Assembly: GCF_020520425.1 (NCBI RefSeq)
Contig: NC_079489.1
Coordinates: forward strand, 86,255,810-86,319,809
DNA from: Spinacia oleracea
Lineage: Eukaryota; Streptophyta; Magnoliopsida; Caryophyllales; Amaranthaceae
Direction of reading: 5' to 3'
DNA length: 64,000 bases
Within the stretch, counting starts at the first letter, position 1. Each line of letters starts with the position of its first letter. The notes beneath the pieces were generated by a model that was not told where the DNA came from, did no database searches, and saw only the letters and a list, made by a program, of their open reading frames with translations. The position numbers and the translations under genes were made by a program. Positions 1-11,410 of the stretch are shown one piece after another.

Positions 1-1142
1 GCGCGCGAGCCATCGCTCGCTGGGGCGCGACATCGCTCGCTGGGCGAGCGACATCGCGCGCTGCGCGCGCGAGCAGTGCTGGGCGCAGCGCTCGTGGCAC
101 GCGAGCTTGCGCTCGCTGCGCGCGAGGCTGCGCGCACTTGTGCGAGGCAGCGCGCGTTGTGGCGCAGCTCGCTTGCTGCCCACACGCGACTGCCTTGGCT
201 CGCCCTTCGCCCATGCCCATTCGTTCATTGCTCGTGGCACACGACACAAGGCAGGGCTGCTGCCTTGTGCTCGTGCACTACGCCCTTGCTCATTGCATTC
301 GTGCCGCACGGGCGACGAGCTCCCTTGCTCGTCGTCGCATGCCCGCATTATACAACACCCCTTAAGGGTAACACGAAGCGTCCATTGCTTCGTGCGTGCA
401 AGTTATTTGAACGAATCGCATAAAATTTTAAAATTTATATTTAAAATTGATGACAAATTAATAAATATTATTAATTTCATAATTTTAGGGCGAAAAAATC
501 GAAAATTTATTATCCAATTGATTTCCGATTGATATGGATTCAAGTCTAGGTCATAAAAATTTAAAATTTATCGTAAATTTACAATTTTTATGGTGGTTTT
601 TAATCATAGGTTTCTAATTAAATTACAATTAATTATGAAAATCAAATTAATTCTAAATTATTCTAATTTTCAACAAATTAATCATAATTACAAATTAGAT
701 TGCATAATTAACAAGACTAGGCATTCAAACTTGTTAAACATATGCAGTAGGTCAATCAAAAATTCAAGATTTATCAACAGGAATCGCAAATATTTAATTT
801 AACATCTTAAATTTACGAAATTTTGCATTCGAAAAACTAAAACCTTCGAAAAGTCATAGTTAGGCTTCGAATTTGAGAATTCTGGGTTCGGCAGAAAAAC
901 ACTATTTTTGTCAAAATTTTAGAATGCCTTTTACATGCGGAATTGACACAAAAATCACTCAATTCGGATGAGTAATGAAGAAACTGCCGAAAAACTGCGT
1001 ACATATAATTAAATAAACGCAATTTGCAATTAATTAACAATTACGAAAATTAATCACCCCTTTTAATTCTTGCAAATTTGTAATATTTAACCATGTTCAT
1101 GCAATTTAGATTATGAAAATAATAAGGGGCTCGTGATACCAC
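1..1142 (-). mobile_element. Copia (Angela/Tork-like) retrotransposon, 5' leader, continues off the left edge
   Basis: Untranslated leader of a minus-strand Copia element whose 5' LTR lies just to the right. It closely matches the leader of the complete element at 60840-62062, including a very GC-rich block (about 1-340 here) of repeated GCGCGCGAG/CGCTCGCTG words, followed by an AT-rich stretch. Long open frames in the GC-rich block exist on several frames at once, which reflects composition rather than coding. The gag and pol of this copy would lie outside the window. Confidence 0.85.
1128..1141 (-). other. Primer-binding site of the left-edge Copia
   Basis: Read on the minus strand this is TGGTATCACGAGCC, one base after the LTR end. 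It resembles the TGGTATCAGAGCC complement of initiator-Met tRNA used by plant Copia elements. It fixes the orientation: LTR to the right, internal region to the left. Confidence 0.85.
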
Positions 1143-2285
1143 TGTTAGGTTATGATACATATGACACTACATAGATCATGCGGAAACAACCATTAACCCA
1201 GGACAACATATTATTTACACATAATCATATAGCATAATTTAGATGCATACTCTTTGTTGCGTGCCCTCCCTAGCTGCGCCCGAACCGAACAAGAACAAGT
1301 CTTTTAGGACTCCAAGTGTCGTCCCTCCGTAGATAGTCCACAGCACGTCCGGATCCGCCTTAAGATTGACCAACTAGAATCGCCCTTAAGGTACTAGAAA
1401 ATTTCGGCACTTTTGAGCAAGATGTGTTTTAATTTTCTCTCAAAAAACTCACTTTTGAATACTTTGAAACTTATGTATAAATTATGACCCCTAGGCCTTT
1501 ATTTATAGAGTTATGGAAAAGGAATCGTAATCCTAGTAGGATACGAATTAATTGAAATTAGAATCCTACATGAATTCTATTTAATTAATTTATCCAATTA
1601 GGAATAGAAATTTAATCATACACTGACTCTTGTAGATTCAGGAATCACGCATGAGCACAAACTCACACACATACGGCAGCCACAAGGGCTGCCCATGCGC
1701 GTGCGAGCAGCAGCCCGCGCAGCACGGCCCACGCATCCGTGGCCCTTGGCGCGCGCTGGGCCTGCCTTGCGGTAGGCCTGGGCGCTGCCTTGGCTGGGCT
1801 TGTGGCGCGCATGCTTGCTGGGCGATGGCCCCGGCTTCGTGCTGGGCCTTCGTCCGGCAAGCCTCGTCCGATGCTAATTCGTACGATACGCTTCCGATTA
1901 AATTTCCATTTCCGGAATCTATTTCCGATACGAACCATATTTCCGTTTCCGGCAATATCATCGTTTCCGGAGTATTCATTTCTTGCCTGTGACGATCTTA
2001 GCTCCCACTGAAACCAAGATCCGTCGGTTCCGAATATTCATAGATGGAGTATTTAATGCCATTAAATACTTGATCCGTTTACGTACTATTTGTGTGACCC
2101 TACGGGTTCAGTCAAGAGTAAGCTGTGGATTAATATCATTAATTCCACTTGAACTGAAGCGGCCTCTAGCTAGGCATTCAGCTCACTTGATCTCACTGAA
2201 TTATTAACTTGTTAATTAATACTGAACCGCATTTATTAGACTTAACATAGAATGCATACTTGGACCAAGGGCATTATTTCCTTCA
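1143..2285 (-). mobile_element. 5' LTR of the left-edge Copia element
   Basis: On the minus strand it starts TGAAGGAAATAATGCCC and ends CATAACCTAACA, the termini shared by every LTR of this family in the window (6501-7974, 51887-63701, 53048-54426, 62063-63459). At 1143 bp it is shorter than the roughly 1.4 kb of the others, mainly because the internal CCGGAAATATT minisatellite is contracted. It has a GC-rich block at about 1650-1880. It cuts into the gypsy gag remnant on its right. Confidence 0.88.
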
Positions 2286-3378
2286 GGAGGAAGGTTCTCA
2301 ATCAAAGGTTTTATGAGGAAAGAGAAGGGGAGTGAGACGGTGTAAACGGGGCTAAGAACAACCCTTCTTGGACTTGGAATATGAGGGGTAGGGGTTGACA
2401 CAACAACAAGGGTTTTATCAACTTCAATTTCCTCATGGACTTGCTCTATAACATATGGATATTTAGCTTCAACAAATCCTTCATCCATTGATCCAACAGT
2501 CACATCATCATCCTCCAACTCATCCTCAACCTCCATTATAAGTTCCTCACCCCATTGGTTACCTATGGGTTCACTCAGTTGACCCTCATCCCCAACACAA
2601 CTCGAATGATTATTTTCAATAATTTCTTGAACTTTTCTAAATCTCTCAAGAGCAGCCTTACTAGCTTTAATAATCTCATTAGTAGCCTCTTTAGATCTGG
2701 TAAACTAAATATCAATCTCGGATTTTAATCTTCTTAATTCCTCTAAGAAGCTATCTCTGCTTTTTGATTCGAGTTTAACAGGATTGGACAAGGGTTCACA
2801 ATAATACACGAGAGAAGCAACAGTGGAATCATGAGGCAAAATATCGATATCCATGCAAGGGTTAGATAAGTCATTAGAATATGCATGATTATTATAAACA
2901 TTAGAATGCACCTCATTATAACAAGCATTCAAGGGAGATGGGGAAGAAACATGTAGATTATGCTCATAATTTGGATTAGCACATGGAACATGAATGACCA
3001 TTTCACGCTCATACGAATCCCTTGAAAACCACCTATAGTAATCCCACATATCATCCAAAGAAAAGGCTCAAAAATTACCATTAAATCACCATTAAATCTA
3101 CTTTCTATCGCATTCCTTGTAAACTCATTTAAACCACCATAAGCAAAACCACAAGAATCCCAAAGATTAAGATTGTGGTAACCAATAAAATCATTTAGTC
3201 TATCGAAATACACCCAAAATGGCTCATTTAAAAATTGAGGGAAAGAATAATAATCCATTTTTTTCAACGAAAAACTAAAGAAAATAAAATATGTACATGG
3301 TCTCAAAGAACTAGAAGTTCTCCGAGACTCAAGAAAATAATCTAGACCACAAAATTAATAGTAGAAATTAAATCGTTT
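2286..3378 (-). pseudogene. Ty3/gypsy (Athila-like) gag-region remnant
   Basis: Three minus-strand open frames follow each other: 3306-2929, 3058-2705 and about 2600-2286. The first contains EPFWVYFDRLNDF and a downstream GGLNEFTRNAIES stretch, resembling the N-terminal part of Athila/Tat gag (EPFWEYFERFNxL...YxGLN). The reading frame shifts near 3060 and has a stop near 2705, and the 3' part is lost where the Copia LTR was inserted at 2285. The primer-binding site at 3379-3395 is about 120 bp upstream, as expected for the 5' end of such an element. The family assignment rests on short motifs and the PBS, so the exact lineage is uncertain. Confidence 0.6.
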
Positions 3379-3395
3379 CCCCGGCAACGACGCCA
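3379..3395 (-). other. Athila-type primer-binding site (tRNA-Asp like)
   Basis: The minus strand reads TGGCGTCGTTGCCGGGG, one base different from TGGCGCCGTTGCCGGGG, the tRNA-Asp-type site of Athila elements. The LTR therefore lies at higher coordinates. Confidence 0.75.
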
Positions 3396-3400
3396 AAATT

Positions 3401-4611
3401 TAACAAGCTAAATCGCACTCCTATCAAAGATAAACCTAACGTCCACCAACTAAAAATATAGCAAGGGAAGCAGGAATCGTATCCACAGGGAAACAACGTT
3501 CTTTCCACTATTAAAGTAAAGGTCTAGACTATTGCGGAACAGATAAAAGTGTTGGTTTTTATGACTATAACTACGACAATAATTAAATAGGAGAATATCC
3601 ATATTAAAAGAATCTAGGGTAATGGTTCACCACAAATGCAGTCCAGGATTGGACAACGGACAACCACAATCAATTAACAATCATAACTAGGAAATTATGC
3701 ATCTCTCGAATCTTATGAATTCCTTAGGAAGAACAACTAGCAGGCTCTCGCAGTGTACTAGAAATAATTCATATCTAATAGCCACAGATCATGACCTCTC
3801 GGCGCATAATCTAAGATTCATCAAACTCAATCAAAATAGTCCGGTCGAACAAAATCGACGAACAATTAAAACAAGCTACAGAAATTATAATCAATGAATC
3901 AATAATCAAGTCCAAAATCTAATCTCAATCATGCATTCATGGATCCCCTAAACCCTAGAAAATAGACTACTCACACATATTTAAATTAAGAAAAATAAAC
4001 ATGATTAATGAAAGCATGATTAAAAACAAATAATAAAATAAAGAACGAATTAAAATTGAATAATAAAGACAAGGAATGAATTAATACCTAATTGAAGAAG
4101 GAGGAAATAATAAAAAGAATGAAATTTGAATTGAAATTAAAATAAGTGTTTAACAAAGAGAAAAATAAACTAAGTAAAATAAACTAATGCTGAAAATAAG
4201 ATAATAAGATGTCTTACAATGAACTAAGGACTTCATATTTATAGTCTTGCCCAAAAACAAAACAAAAACTCGGAAATAAACTTAAGAATCCGCGCCCAAG
4301 GTTACCGTCGCCCGATCGGGCGGACAGCTCGTAACCCACCCGACGGGCAGCCAACCGCCCGATCACCTCTTGAAGTGCTTCAAAACTCTTCCAACTCAAT
4401 GTTCGTGCTCTCTAAAGTACATCACCTCTTGAAGTAGTTCAAATGAGTAGGAAATGCATTCAAATATGCTAATTTCTACTATGATACTCCCGAAACTACA
4501 AACACACTACAAGGAGCACATTAGTACTAAAAAATGGCTCCAAAGAGCTCATTTGAGATCGAAAAGTAATAAGAGACAGGGGTAAAAATACTATAAAATA
4601 TGAACATATCA
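3401..4611 (-). mobile_element. 5' LTR of the Athila-like gypsy element (right end approximate)
   Basis: This stretch lies directly upstream of the primer-binding site on the minus strand. A TATA motif (CTATAAATATG, 4234-4244) is placed as a U3/R promoter would be. A GC-rich patch at 4288-4370 includes the palindrome CGCCCGATCGGGCG. The outer end is taken as TGATATGTTC (minus, ending 4611). No second LTR is left, so target duplications cannot be checked. Confidence 0.5.
4234..4244 (-). promoter_or_regulatory. TATA box of the Athila-like LTR
   Basis: CTATAAATATG on the minus strand inside the LTR. Position and orientation fit the retroelement promoter. Confidence 0.45.
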
Positions 4612-4951
4612 CGAAGTACCTGAAGTGCTTGAATTTTTATTCAATGGTTTTAGAACATGGAATGGACTCAACTAAAGATGAACCACCCAGTCTATACCCG
4701 AGCAAGTCGGGTGTATTAGTGTATGGAGTCACAGTTCACCACATATCACATTTGTGATTTGTCATATTATGCAGTTAGTGCACAAATGAAAATGAATACG
4801 GGACGAATAATTTCACCTATAACTTTTAAGTAATAAAAACACTAATCTTTTGCCTAGAAAAAAAACACGCGACCAAATATGAATCCGACATGAGTGTGGA
4901 CTGCGAGTGCCTCACCTAACTACCACCTGTGTACTTGTTTAGTATGGAGTA
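4612..4951. other. Unassigned intergenic stretch
   Basis: AT-rich, with no convincing open frame, terminal repeat or RNA gene. It separates the Athila-like LTR from the short-LTR Copia. Confidence 0.5.
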
Positions 4952-5196
4952 TATTAGAAGGAGGTTATTATTACTAACTATCGTATTAACATTGTAATTA
5001 GTGTCATTTAGTTCCTTATGTTACTAGCTAGTATTATTGTCATTTAGTTTTATGTTACTAGTATTATTGCCTTTAGTTTCCATAGGTTACTAGCTAGTCT
5101 CCTAATAGCTTGTATAAATATTTGATTGTGATTGTTGAGAAACCAAGGAAATACAAAAAGACTACAACTTCTCAAATACTCTCTATTGTTTTATCA
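4952..5196 (+). mobile_element. 5' LTR of short-LTR Copia (Ale/Ivana-like)
   Basis: A 245-bp LTR starting TATTAGAAGGAGG (the canonical TG has probably mutated to TA) and ending TTTTATCA. It matches the LTR at 11120-11410. The word GTTACTAGCTAGTATTATTG and shorter relatives recur inside. A TATA-like TATAAATA lies near 5112. Short LTRs fit the Ale/Retrofit and related Copia lineages. Confidence 0.85.
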
Positions 5197-5210
5197 TGGT
5201 ATCACATCAG
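5197..5210 (+). other. Primer-binding site of the short-LTR Copia
   Basis: TGGTATCACATCAG immediately follows the LTR and resembles the initiator-Met tRNA complement. Confidence 0.75.
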
Positions 5211-5249
5211 GTTGATTAATCAACATATCAAATTATTATTTTTCCCACA

Positions 5250-6132
5250 ATGACTGAAACCAAGGTGATTGATGCATCCTCCCCTTACTATCTCCACCCC
5301 GCATCAAACACAAGCATCGACATCTCGCCGGTAGTCTTGGGTGGGGAAAACTATGAAGAATGGGCTCGATCGATGTGCAATGCTTTTAAAGAAAACAACA
5401 AAATTGGGTTCTTTGATGGCACGATTGAACCACCAACGACGGAAGAACCCGATAAGATGGCTCTATGGGTGCATATGCTCGGTGCTTGGATACATAACAC
5501 ACTTGACGCATCCATTCATTCTTCTATTCCTCTTACTGATAATGTAAAGGATATGTGGGATGATATTCGACAAAGTTTCTCGGCTAGAAACGGACCTCGA
5601 ATTAATGAATTAAAGAATCAGATTGCCACTTGTGAACAAGGAGGAGACTCGGTGGTCACCTACTATGGAAAACTACGTCTATTATATATGGCAAGAGCCT
5701 GCATCATATTTAACCCCTCCATGCTCTTGTATCTATTCTTGCAGCTCGAAGGTTGCTTTGGCTAAAGAAAGAGAAGATGCGCAGGTGCATCAATTTTTGA
5801 TTGGGCTGGATTCGGCCATTTATGGTAACGTTCAAACAAATATGTTAATGCAGGATCCCCTTCCATCATTAAGTGTGCTTTTCTCAAAAGCACAAACACA
5901 AGAGAGAAACCACATGGTTACTCGTGCCTCGGATCGGAAACCAGAGGTTGTTGGATTTGCATCCCAAGGAGCGGCTCGGGGTCACTCTTCAGTGGATGCA
6001 AAGGGGTCTGACAAACCTCATGTCAATACCACTTGCTCACATTGTGGTAAACCTGGCCATGATCAGGAGAATTTCTTTGAATTGCTAGGATACCCAGATT
6101 GGTGGTACTCTGAAAATAGGGCAGCATCATGA
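5250..6132 (+). pseudogene. Copia gag, frameshifted
   Basis: The frame from ATG 5250 encodes a Copia gag of the retrotran_gag/UBN2 type (GGENYEEWARSM near residue 30, then a W-rich helical region). At about 5690-5760 the frame shifts, and the continuation is read in the next frame to 6132 (LAKEREDAQVHQFLIGLDSAIY). A zinc knuckle follows (CSHCGKPGHDQENFF), in which the last cysteine of CX2CX4HX4C is replaced by phenylalanine. After the stop at 6130-6132 the same frame continues through a Gly/Arg-rich tail. The frameshift, stop and missing cysteine show it is dead. Confidence 0.85.
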
Positions 6133-6279
6133 GGAAGGGGACGCAACAGTCGTGGTGATCGGGGTAACACCAGTCGTGGGCGTGGTATTACAGTAGCTAA
6201 TGTTGTTGGTCGTGGCTCAGGCAGTGCGACACATCAGTCTATTAGCGAGGGAGACCATATACCTTCAATAGAAAAGATT

Positions 6280-6500
6280 TATTTCGGCTTTTAATTCCAA
6301 CAACGTCAATTCTTCGACCGCTAAGTTTGACGGAAGACCCTTGCCACTAGATGGCTCATCGACTCAGGTTGCTCGAATCACATGAGCGGCAATAGGAGTT
6401 TATTGAAACTCATGACTGATACTGCTCCTTCACCAGTGGTTTACCAAATGGTAAACAAGTAATGGCGACGAAGGAAGGAAGTGTGGCATTGAGCGACATA
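6280..6500 (+). pseudogene. Copia protease fragment, cut by a solo LTR
   Basis: Translation gives WLIDSGCSNHMSG around 6352-6390, the aspartic protease active site (DSG) of Copia polyproteins. The frame is interrupted at 6500 by the inserted LTR and resumes at 7975 with NDVLYVPELNYNLISVSQLL, the next conserved block. Confidence 0.8.
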
Positions 6501-7974
6501 TTTGAAGGAAATAATGCCCTTGGTCCAAATATGCATTCAATGTTAAGTCTAATAAATGCGGTTCAGTATTAATTAAACAAGTTAATAAATTCAGTGATAT
6601 CAAGTGAGCTGAATGCCTAGCTAGAGGCCGCTTCAATTCAAGTGGAATTAATAATACAACTTACTCTTGACTGAACCCATAGGGTCACACAAATAGTACG
6701 TGAACGGATCAAGTATTTAAGTGAATATATTATTCATTAAGTACTCCATTTATGAACATTCGGAAACGACGGATCTCGGTTCCAGTGGGAGCTGAAATCG
6801 TCAAAAGGTAAAATAAAGAATACTCCGGAAATGATGATATTGCCGGTAACAGAATTATGGTTCATGACGAAAATATAAATATTATCCAAGTCGTAGATGT
6901 TGCCGGAAGCAGAAACATGGTTCGTATCGGAAAATATTATCGGAAATAGAAATATTGCCGGAATCGGAAATATTACCTGAAACAGAAATATTACCGGAAT
7001 CGGAAATATTATCGGAATCGGAAAATATTGTCGGAATTGGAAATATTAACGGAAACGTAAATATTTGTTCGAATCGGAAATAAATTCCGGAATCGGAAAA
7101 CGAATCGGAAGCGAGACGTGCGAATGCTGGACGAACGAGCTTGCGAGAAGCAAGGCCCAACACAAGTGCCAGGCTCAGCGCCAAGCAAGCCCGCGCGGAG
7201 AAATGCACGCTTGGGCCGAGCAAAACAACAGCGCCCAACGTATGGGCCGCGTGCTGCTGCTGGACGCCAAGGACGCTTGGGTCGGAGCAAGGCAGCAGCG
7301 CCCACCATGGGCCGCGTGCTGTTGCTAGGACTCCAAGCTTAACGCAGCAACGTGGGCTTAGGCCACACGCTGCAAGTCCTTGGCCGGCCGGTTGCTTGCA
7401 AGCTAAGCAAGCTTATGTGCCAAGCTACTTGCGCGGCAAGTAGTTTGGGCCACAAGTTATAGTTTTCCTAAATCTACTAAATTTAGATATTAAGGGTAAA
7501 TCTGAAATATTTATTGTTTGATTTTCCCTAGAATTCTAATATTATTAATTAACTAGAGTCCTAATGGATTTAGTTAATCGATTCCTAGTAGGATTACAAC
7601 TCCTTATTTCCACCCTATAATTATGTGATTCATGATCACAATGTATCATTCTATTCTAACACATTAAATTCAAGAGAGAATCTAATACTTGCCTATCACC
7701 ATTGTGAATTTCCCGAGTGCACATAAAACCTTAGAGAATATTCTAGTTGGTTGAATCTAAGGCGGATCCGAACGTGCTGTGGACTATCTACGGAGGGGCA
7801 ACATTTGGAGTCCTGTACTTGTTCTTGTTCGGTTCGGGAGCAGCTAGGGAAGGCACGCATCACATTGTATGTATACTAAATTATGCTAATTGACTATGTG
7901 GCAATTAATTTGGATTCCTGGCTTTATGGTTTTTCCGCATGAATTATATTGTTTATATTATTCATAACCTAACA
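6501..7974 (+). mobile_element. Solo LTR of the Angela-like Copia family
   Basis: It starts TGAAGGAAATAATGCCC and ends CATAACCTAACA, with no internal region attached, so it is a solo LTR of 1474 bp in plus orientation. Flanking 5-mers are ATATT (6496-6500) and ACATT (7975-7979), a target duplication with one change. It contains the CGGAAATATT minisatellite (about 6890-7105) and a GC-rich block (7090-7440). It was left by LTR-LTR recombination after insertion into the protease region of the short-LTR Copia. Confidence 0.9.
6890..7105 (+). repeat. CCGGAAATATT minisatellite inside the solo LTR
   Basis: Degenerate tandem array of about 18-bp units of the type CGGAAATATTGCCGGAAT. The same array occurs in the other LTRs of this family (1895-1970, 52190-52490, 53830-54130, 62845-63140). 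Confidence 0.8.
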
Positions 7975-10900
7975 ACATTAATCTTGAATGATGTGTTATA
8001 TGTCCCCGAATTAAATTACAATTTGATTTCTGTCTCACAATTACTTGCAAGTTCATCTTATAATGTCACATTTACTGATAAGCTTTGTATAATACAGGAT
8101 CGCAATTCGAGGACCCTGATTGGAGCGGGTGAACAAAGTGACGGGGTCTACTGGTTCAAGCCAATGCAACATATTCAAGCTCACCATACGACATTGTTGG
8201 GACAACACGAGTTATGGCATCAACGTCTTGGACACCCCTCTCGGAAAGTTGTGTCCCTCTTACCCTTTTTTGCAAGTAGTGAGAATAAAGCTCAAAGTTT
8301 GAGTAATTATTTTTGTGCTTGTGAAGTATGTTTACGTGCTCACCAACCTAGAAGTGGTTTCCCTTTAAGTGATAATAAAGCCGACGATATATTTTCCTTG
8401 ATTCATTATGATATTTGGGGCGATTATAAGGTTTCTTCGAGTTGTGGTGCATATTACTTCCTCACAATTGTTGATGATTTTTCTCAGGCTGTATGGGTTT
8501 ATTCAATGTCTGCAAAGAGTGAAGTAGGACAAATAATTAAGTATTTTTGTTCCATGGTGTATACTCAATTTAATAAAAGGGTACAAATCTTGAGGAGTGA
8601 CAATGGTAGGGAGTTTACTTGTTTAAGTAAATTTTATGCTGAAAGCGTGAAATTGCATCAAACTTCATGTGTTGATACACCTCAACAAAATGGTAGGGTA
8701 GAACGTAAACATCAACATATCCTAAATGTGGCACAAGCTTTACGTTTTCAAGTCAATCTTCCTATCAGTTTTTGGGGTGAATGCGCTATAACGGCGGCAT
8801 ACGTTATTAATCGAACTCCTACACCTATGTTACAAAACAAATCTCCCTATGAAATTTTATTTGGAAAATCACCAAATTACTCTCTTATGCGTGTCTTTGG
8901 GTGTTTATGTTATGCAAATAATCGATCTAGGGTGAAGGACAAATTTGGTCCAAGATCACGGAAATGTGTTTTTGTGGGGTATCCGTTTGGTAAAAAAGGT
9001 TGGAGGTTATACGACATAGAGAATAATGTGTACTTTGTCTCTAGGGATGTATTATTTGTAGAAGATAAATTCCCTTTTGCTGACCATGTCAATGTTGGTA
9101 GTGAGGATGTGCCGTTGTGTATTGTCGATAATTCCCACACTTTATTTGAGGGTGCTAGTAATCCTAGTGTACAAGACAAGGAAAATGAGCTACAAACTCA
9201 TCCTAACATTCCCATAAACGACCCACCTATCTCACCTACTCCAATAGCCAAAGATACAAACCCTCATTCACAATTACATGAGCAACAACCTCCACAACCT
9301 AGGTGTGTCGTAGATGATTCAGCCACATCACCTACAAATGTGACTTCTTCTTCCCCAGAGATACTTGGTAGAGGCCATCGTATTAAGAAGTCATCGTCTC
9401 TACTCAAAAGCTTCGTCACCAATACTATTTATGTCAAAGACCCTGTCACTACTACTTGTTCACCCCCTTCAAAGCGGTCCTCAGGTACCCTAATTCATAT
9501 TGCTTATTATGTAAATTGTGATGCATTTTCTGTGAGACACAAACAATTTTTTGCAGCTATCACAGAAGTTGACGAGCACATCTCTTTTAAGGAGGCAAAT
9601 AAAAGTCCAGAGTGTCGGTTAGCTATGAAAGAAGAAATTGATGCTCTAGAACGAAATTGCACATGTACTTTGGAGGACCTACCTCCAGGAAAAACGACAT
9701 TAGGGTGCAAATGGGTTTATCGAATTAAATTCAAGGACGATGCCTCTGTTGAACGTCTAAAGGGGAGTCTAGTTGCGTTTGGTAATCGTCAAATTTAAGG
9801 TATTGATTTCAATGAGACGTTTTCTCTAGTGGCTAAGATGGTGACAGTAAGAATGTTTTTAGCAGTTGCGGTTGCTCGAAATTGGGAACTCCATCAAATG
9901 GACGTTCACAATGCTTTTCTTCATGGCGATCTTGAAGAAGAAGTATACATGAAACTTCCCCCAAGGTTCAATTGCCCTTATCCAGGTAAGGTATGTCGCC
10001 TCAGAAAGTCATTATATGATCTTCGTCAAGCACCCCGACAATGGTTTGCTAAACTCTCTACGGTTTTGAAGCATTTTGGGTTCAAGCAATCATATGCAGA
10101 TTATTCATTATTTTGTTATACGAAGGGTAAAGTCTCATTGCATGTTCTTGTATATGTTGATGATTTAATTATAGCAGGATCGTCTCATGATCAAATATTA
10201 AAGTTTAAGGATTATCTTAGTACATGCTTTCATATGAAAGATCTTGGGGCTCTGAAGTATTTTCTTTGTCTTGAAGTTGCTCGAGGAAATGAGGGTTTAT
10301 TCCTTAATCAACGAAAATATACGCTGGATATTATTAGTGAAGCAGGTTTGTTGGGATATAAGCCCGCTGCCACTCCTATGGAACAAAAGCATCAACTATC
10401 TCGATGTGAGGGGGAGTTATTTTCTGAGCCAGAGAAGTATATACGACTCGTTGGTCGTTTGATTTACTTGACGATAACACGTCCGAAATTGTGTTGTTCC
10501 GTATATATTTTGGCCTAATTTATGGGAGCACCGAAGATTGATCATTGGGAAGCCGCCTTACGAGTCCTCAAGTGTCTAAAGGGTTGTCCGGGTCAATGCA
10601 TTCTTTTGCGAAAAGATTGTAATTTTCATATATATGGGTTTTGTGACAGTGATTGGGCGAGTTCTCCCATGACTCGACGGTCTTTGACGGGTTACTTCGT
10701 ATTGCTTGGCTCTTCCCCAATTTCTTGGAAGACTAAGAAACAACCAACCGTGTCTCGCTCTTCTGCTGAAGCAGAGTATCGCTCGATGGCTACTACTATG
10801 TGTGAACTAAAATGGTTAAAGTCGATCCTTTTCTGCTTAGGTGTTCGACATGATCGTCCGATAAGGTTGTATTGTGACAGTCAGGCTGCATTACATATCG

Positions 10901-11056
10901 CGACGAATCCTAACTTTCATGAACGGACGAAGCATATTGAGTTGGATTGTCACTTTGTACGAGATGTGATATTATCTGGGAATATTGCACGTGACATCAC
11001 ACATTCGTACGGGAAATCAATTAAGGGACATTTTTACCAAGGCTTTTGGTAAACCA
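7975..11056 (+). pseudogene. Copia pol (integrase, RT, RNase H), broken
   Basis: The frame 7975-9798 carries the GAG-pre-integrase zinc region (HxRLGH...CEVC) and the integrase core (HYDIWG, DDFSQAVWVYSM, RSDNGREF, TPQQNGRVERKH, covering the D, D and E residues). It then runs into the start of RT (CKWVYRIKF). A stop at 9796-9798 interrupts RT. The next frame (9799-10518) has the MDVHNAFLHGDL block and the catalytic YVDDLIIAG, ending in a stop at 10516-10518. RNase H follows (SDWASSPMTRRSLTGY, SSAEAEYRS, LYCDSQAALHIA), and a frameshift near 11020 loses the normal C-terminus. It cannot make a functional polyprotein. Confidence 0.9.
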
Positions 11057-11105
11057 CATTTTATGACACTACTTCACAAGTTGGGCATTCGAGATATTCA
11101 CGCTC

Positions 11106-11119
11106 CAACTTGAGGGGAG
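11106..11119 (+). other. Polypurine tract of the short-LTR Copia
   Basis: The sequence AACTTGAGGGGAG directly precedes the 3' LTR, the usual plus-strand priming site of this Copia type (TTGAGGGGG-AGT). Confidence 0.6.
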
Positions 11120-11410
11120 TATTAGAAGGAGGTTACTATTACTAACTATTGTATTAACATTGTAATTAGTATCATTTAGTTCCTTATGTTACTAGCTAGT
11201 ATTATTGCCATTTAGTTTTATGTTACTAGTATTATTGCCATTAGTTTCCATAGGTTACTAGTCTCCTAATAACTTGTAATAGCTTGTATAATTATCTGTC
11301 CTGTCAAAAAAAAAAAAAAAAAACTTGTATAATTATCTGAGTGTGATTGTTGAGAAACCAAGGAAATACAAAGAGACTACAACTTTTCAAATACTCTCAA
11401 TTGATTTATC
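11120..11410 (+). mobile_element. 3' LTR of the short-LTR Copia
   Basis: Matches 4952-5196 from TATTAGAAGGAGG to TTGATTTATC. It is longer because of a poly(A) micro-insertion with its duplicated target at 11299-11339. The last base of the LTR is missing or altered where the LINE tail begins. No target duplication of the element could be recognised. Confidence 0.85.
11299..11323 (+). mobile_element. Micro-retroposon: 7 bp plus A18 with 16-bp target duplication
   Basis: TCCTGTC followed by 18 A residues is flanked on both sides by CTTGTATAATTATCTG (11283-11298 and 11324-11339). The 5' LTR has one copy of the equivalent site and no insert. This is the structure left by target-primed reverse transcription of a LINE or SINE that stopped after a few bases. 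Confidence 0.85.

Noticed and set aside
76..532. Overlapping long frames in the GC-rich leader at the left edge (also 46789-47236 and 60675-61351)
   Set aside because: Open on several frames of both strands at once, rich in Ala/Arg/Cys/His, and located in retrotransposon leaders. This is a composition effect.
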